This document shows, one piece after another, positions 20,834 to 20,947 of a DNA stretch of 20,947 bases. The notes beneath the pieces were generated by a model. The model searched no databases. It was not told where the DNA came from and worked only from the letters and a program-made list of their open reading frames with translations. The stretch lies in the NCBI GenBank assembly GCA_964460075.1, contig CAYWPC010000034.1, positions 1-20,947 of the forward strand, read 5' to 3'. Every line of letters starts with the position of its first letter. Position 1 is the first letter of the stretch. Position numbers and translations under genes: made by a program. The stretch comes from JAMBLL01 sp964460075 (GTDB taxonomy: Bacteria; Actinomycetota; Acidimicrobiia; Spongiisociales; UBA5794).

Positions 20834-20947
20834 TGTGTATTCCTTTCGCGTGATCAGTGAACTGCTTGGGCTACGGTGACGGCGCGTTGGCGTCTAGCGG
20901 TCACAGATCCTGGTTTTCGATATAGCCTGGCATTGGTTGTCGGACTC

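Noticed and set aside
16927..20947. Second copy of the tRNA-Ala 3' end (attR) for the island
   Set aside because: No repeat of the T-arm and acceptor sequence was seen in the window; the right boundary, if any, is outside.
1..20947. CRISPR array or phage structural genes
   Set aside because: No regularly spaced repeats of CRISPR type and no capsid, terminase or tail genes were seen.

Overview
The window looks like a chromosomal segment of a moderately high-GC actinobacterium, most likely from the class Acidimicrobiia. This is inferred from the N-terminal WWLASDGKWYPPE motif of the DUF4328 protein (1658-2419), a SepX/GlpR-like divisome membrane protein beside a MoeA homologue, a PPOX-class oxidoreductase, and many genes whose start codon lies exactly 6 nt downstream of a TANNNT -10 box, which implies leaderless mRNAs. 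No 16S rRNA or other decisive taxonomic marker is present.

Left part (1-1500): the 5' part of tRNA-Arg(CCT) on the minus strand, then a 'mobile mystery protein' A/B pair (XRE-type regulator plus Fic-domain protein, minus strand, ATGA overlap). Upstream of the pair are three palindromic operator-like sites spaced exactly 33 bp apart; the first overlaps the -10 box.

Core part (1650-16700): mostly housekeeping and metabolic genes. They are a DUF4328 membrane protein; an epoxide-hydrolase-like enzyme coupled to a PlsC acyltransferase; a NYN ribonuclease with two LOTUS/OST-HTH domains; a small unknown protein; a HAD phosphatase; a methyltransferase; a 3-hydroxyacyl-CoA dehydrogenase; a perfect 44-bp palindrome between convergent genes; an atypical thioredoxin and a PPOX oxidoreductase; a ThDP-dependent enzyme; UppP; a SAF-domain membrane protein; and a tightly packed run plsY-moeA-moaC-mogA/moaB followed by a SepX/GlpR-like membrane protein and a bacterial translin. 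PlsC, PlsY and UppP serve membrane and cell-wall lipid metabolism. The moeA/moaC/mog run serves molybdenum cofactor synthesis, but the adjacent GlpR-like gene suggests the MoeA homologue may also (or instead) be the gephyrin-like divisome protein Glp.

Right part (16853-20947): tRNA-Ala(CGC), followed by a decayed tRNA-associated island. A tyrosine integrase reading toward the tRNA has lost most of its catalytic domain; a ribbon-helix-helix antitoxin/MazF-type toxin pair occupies the gap. Next comes an IS481-family element (1,102 bp) with a 15-bp target duplication and an internal deletion in its transposase. The window ends with a secreted S1-type protease ORF that stops just before the expected catalytic-serine motif.
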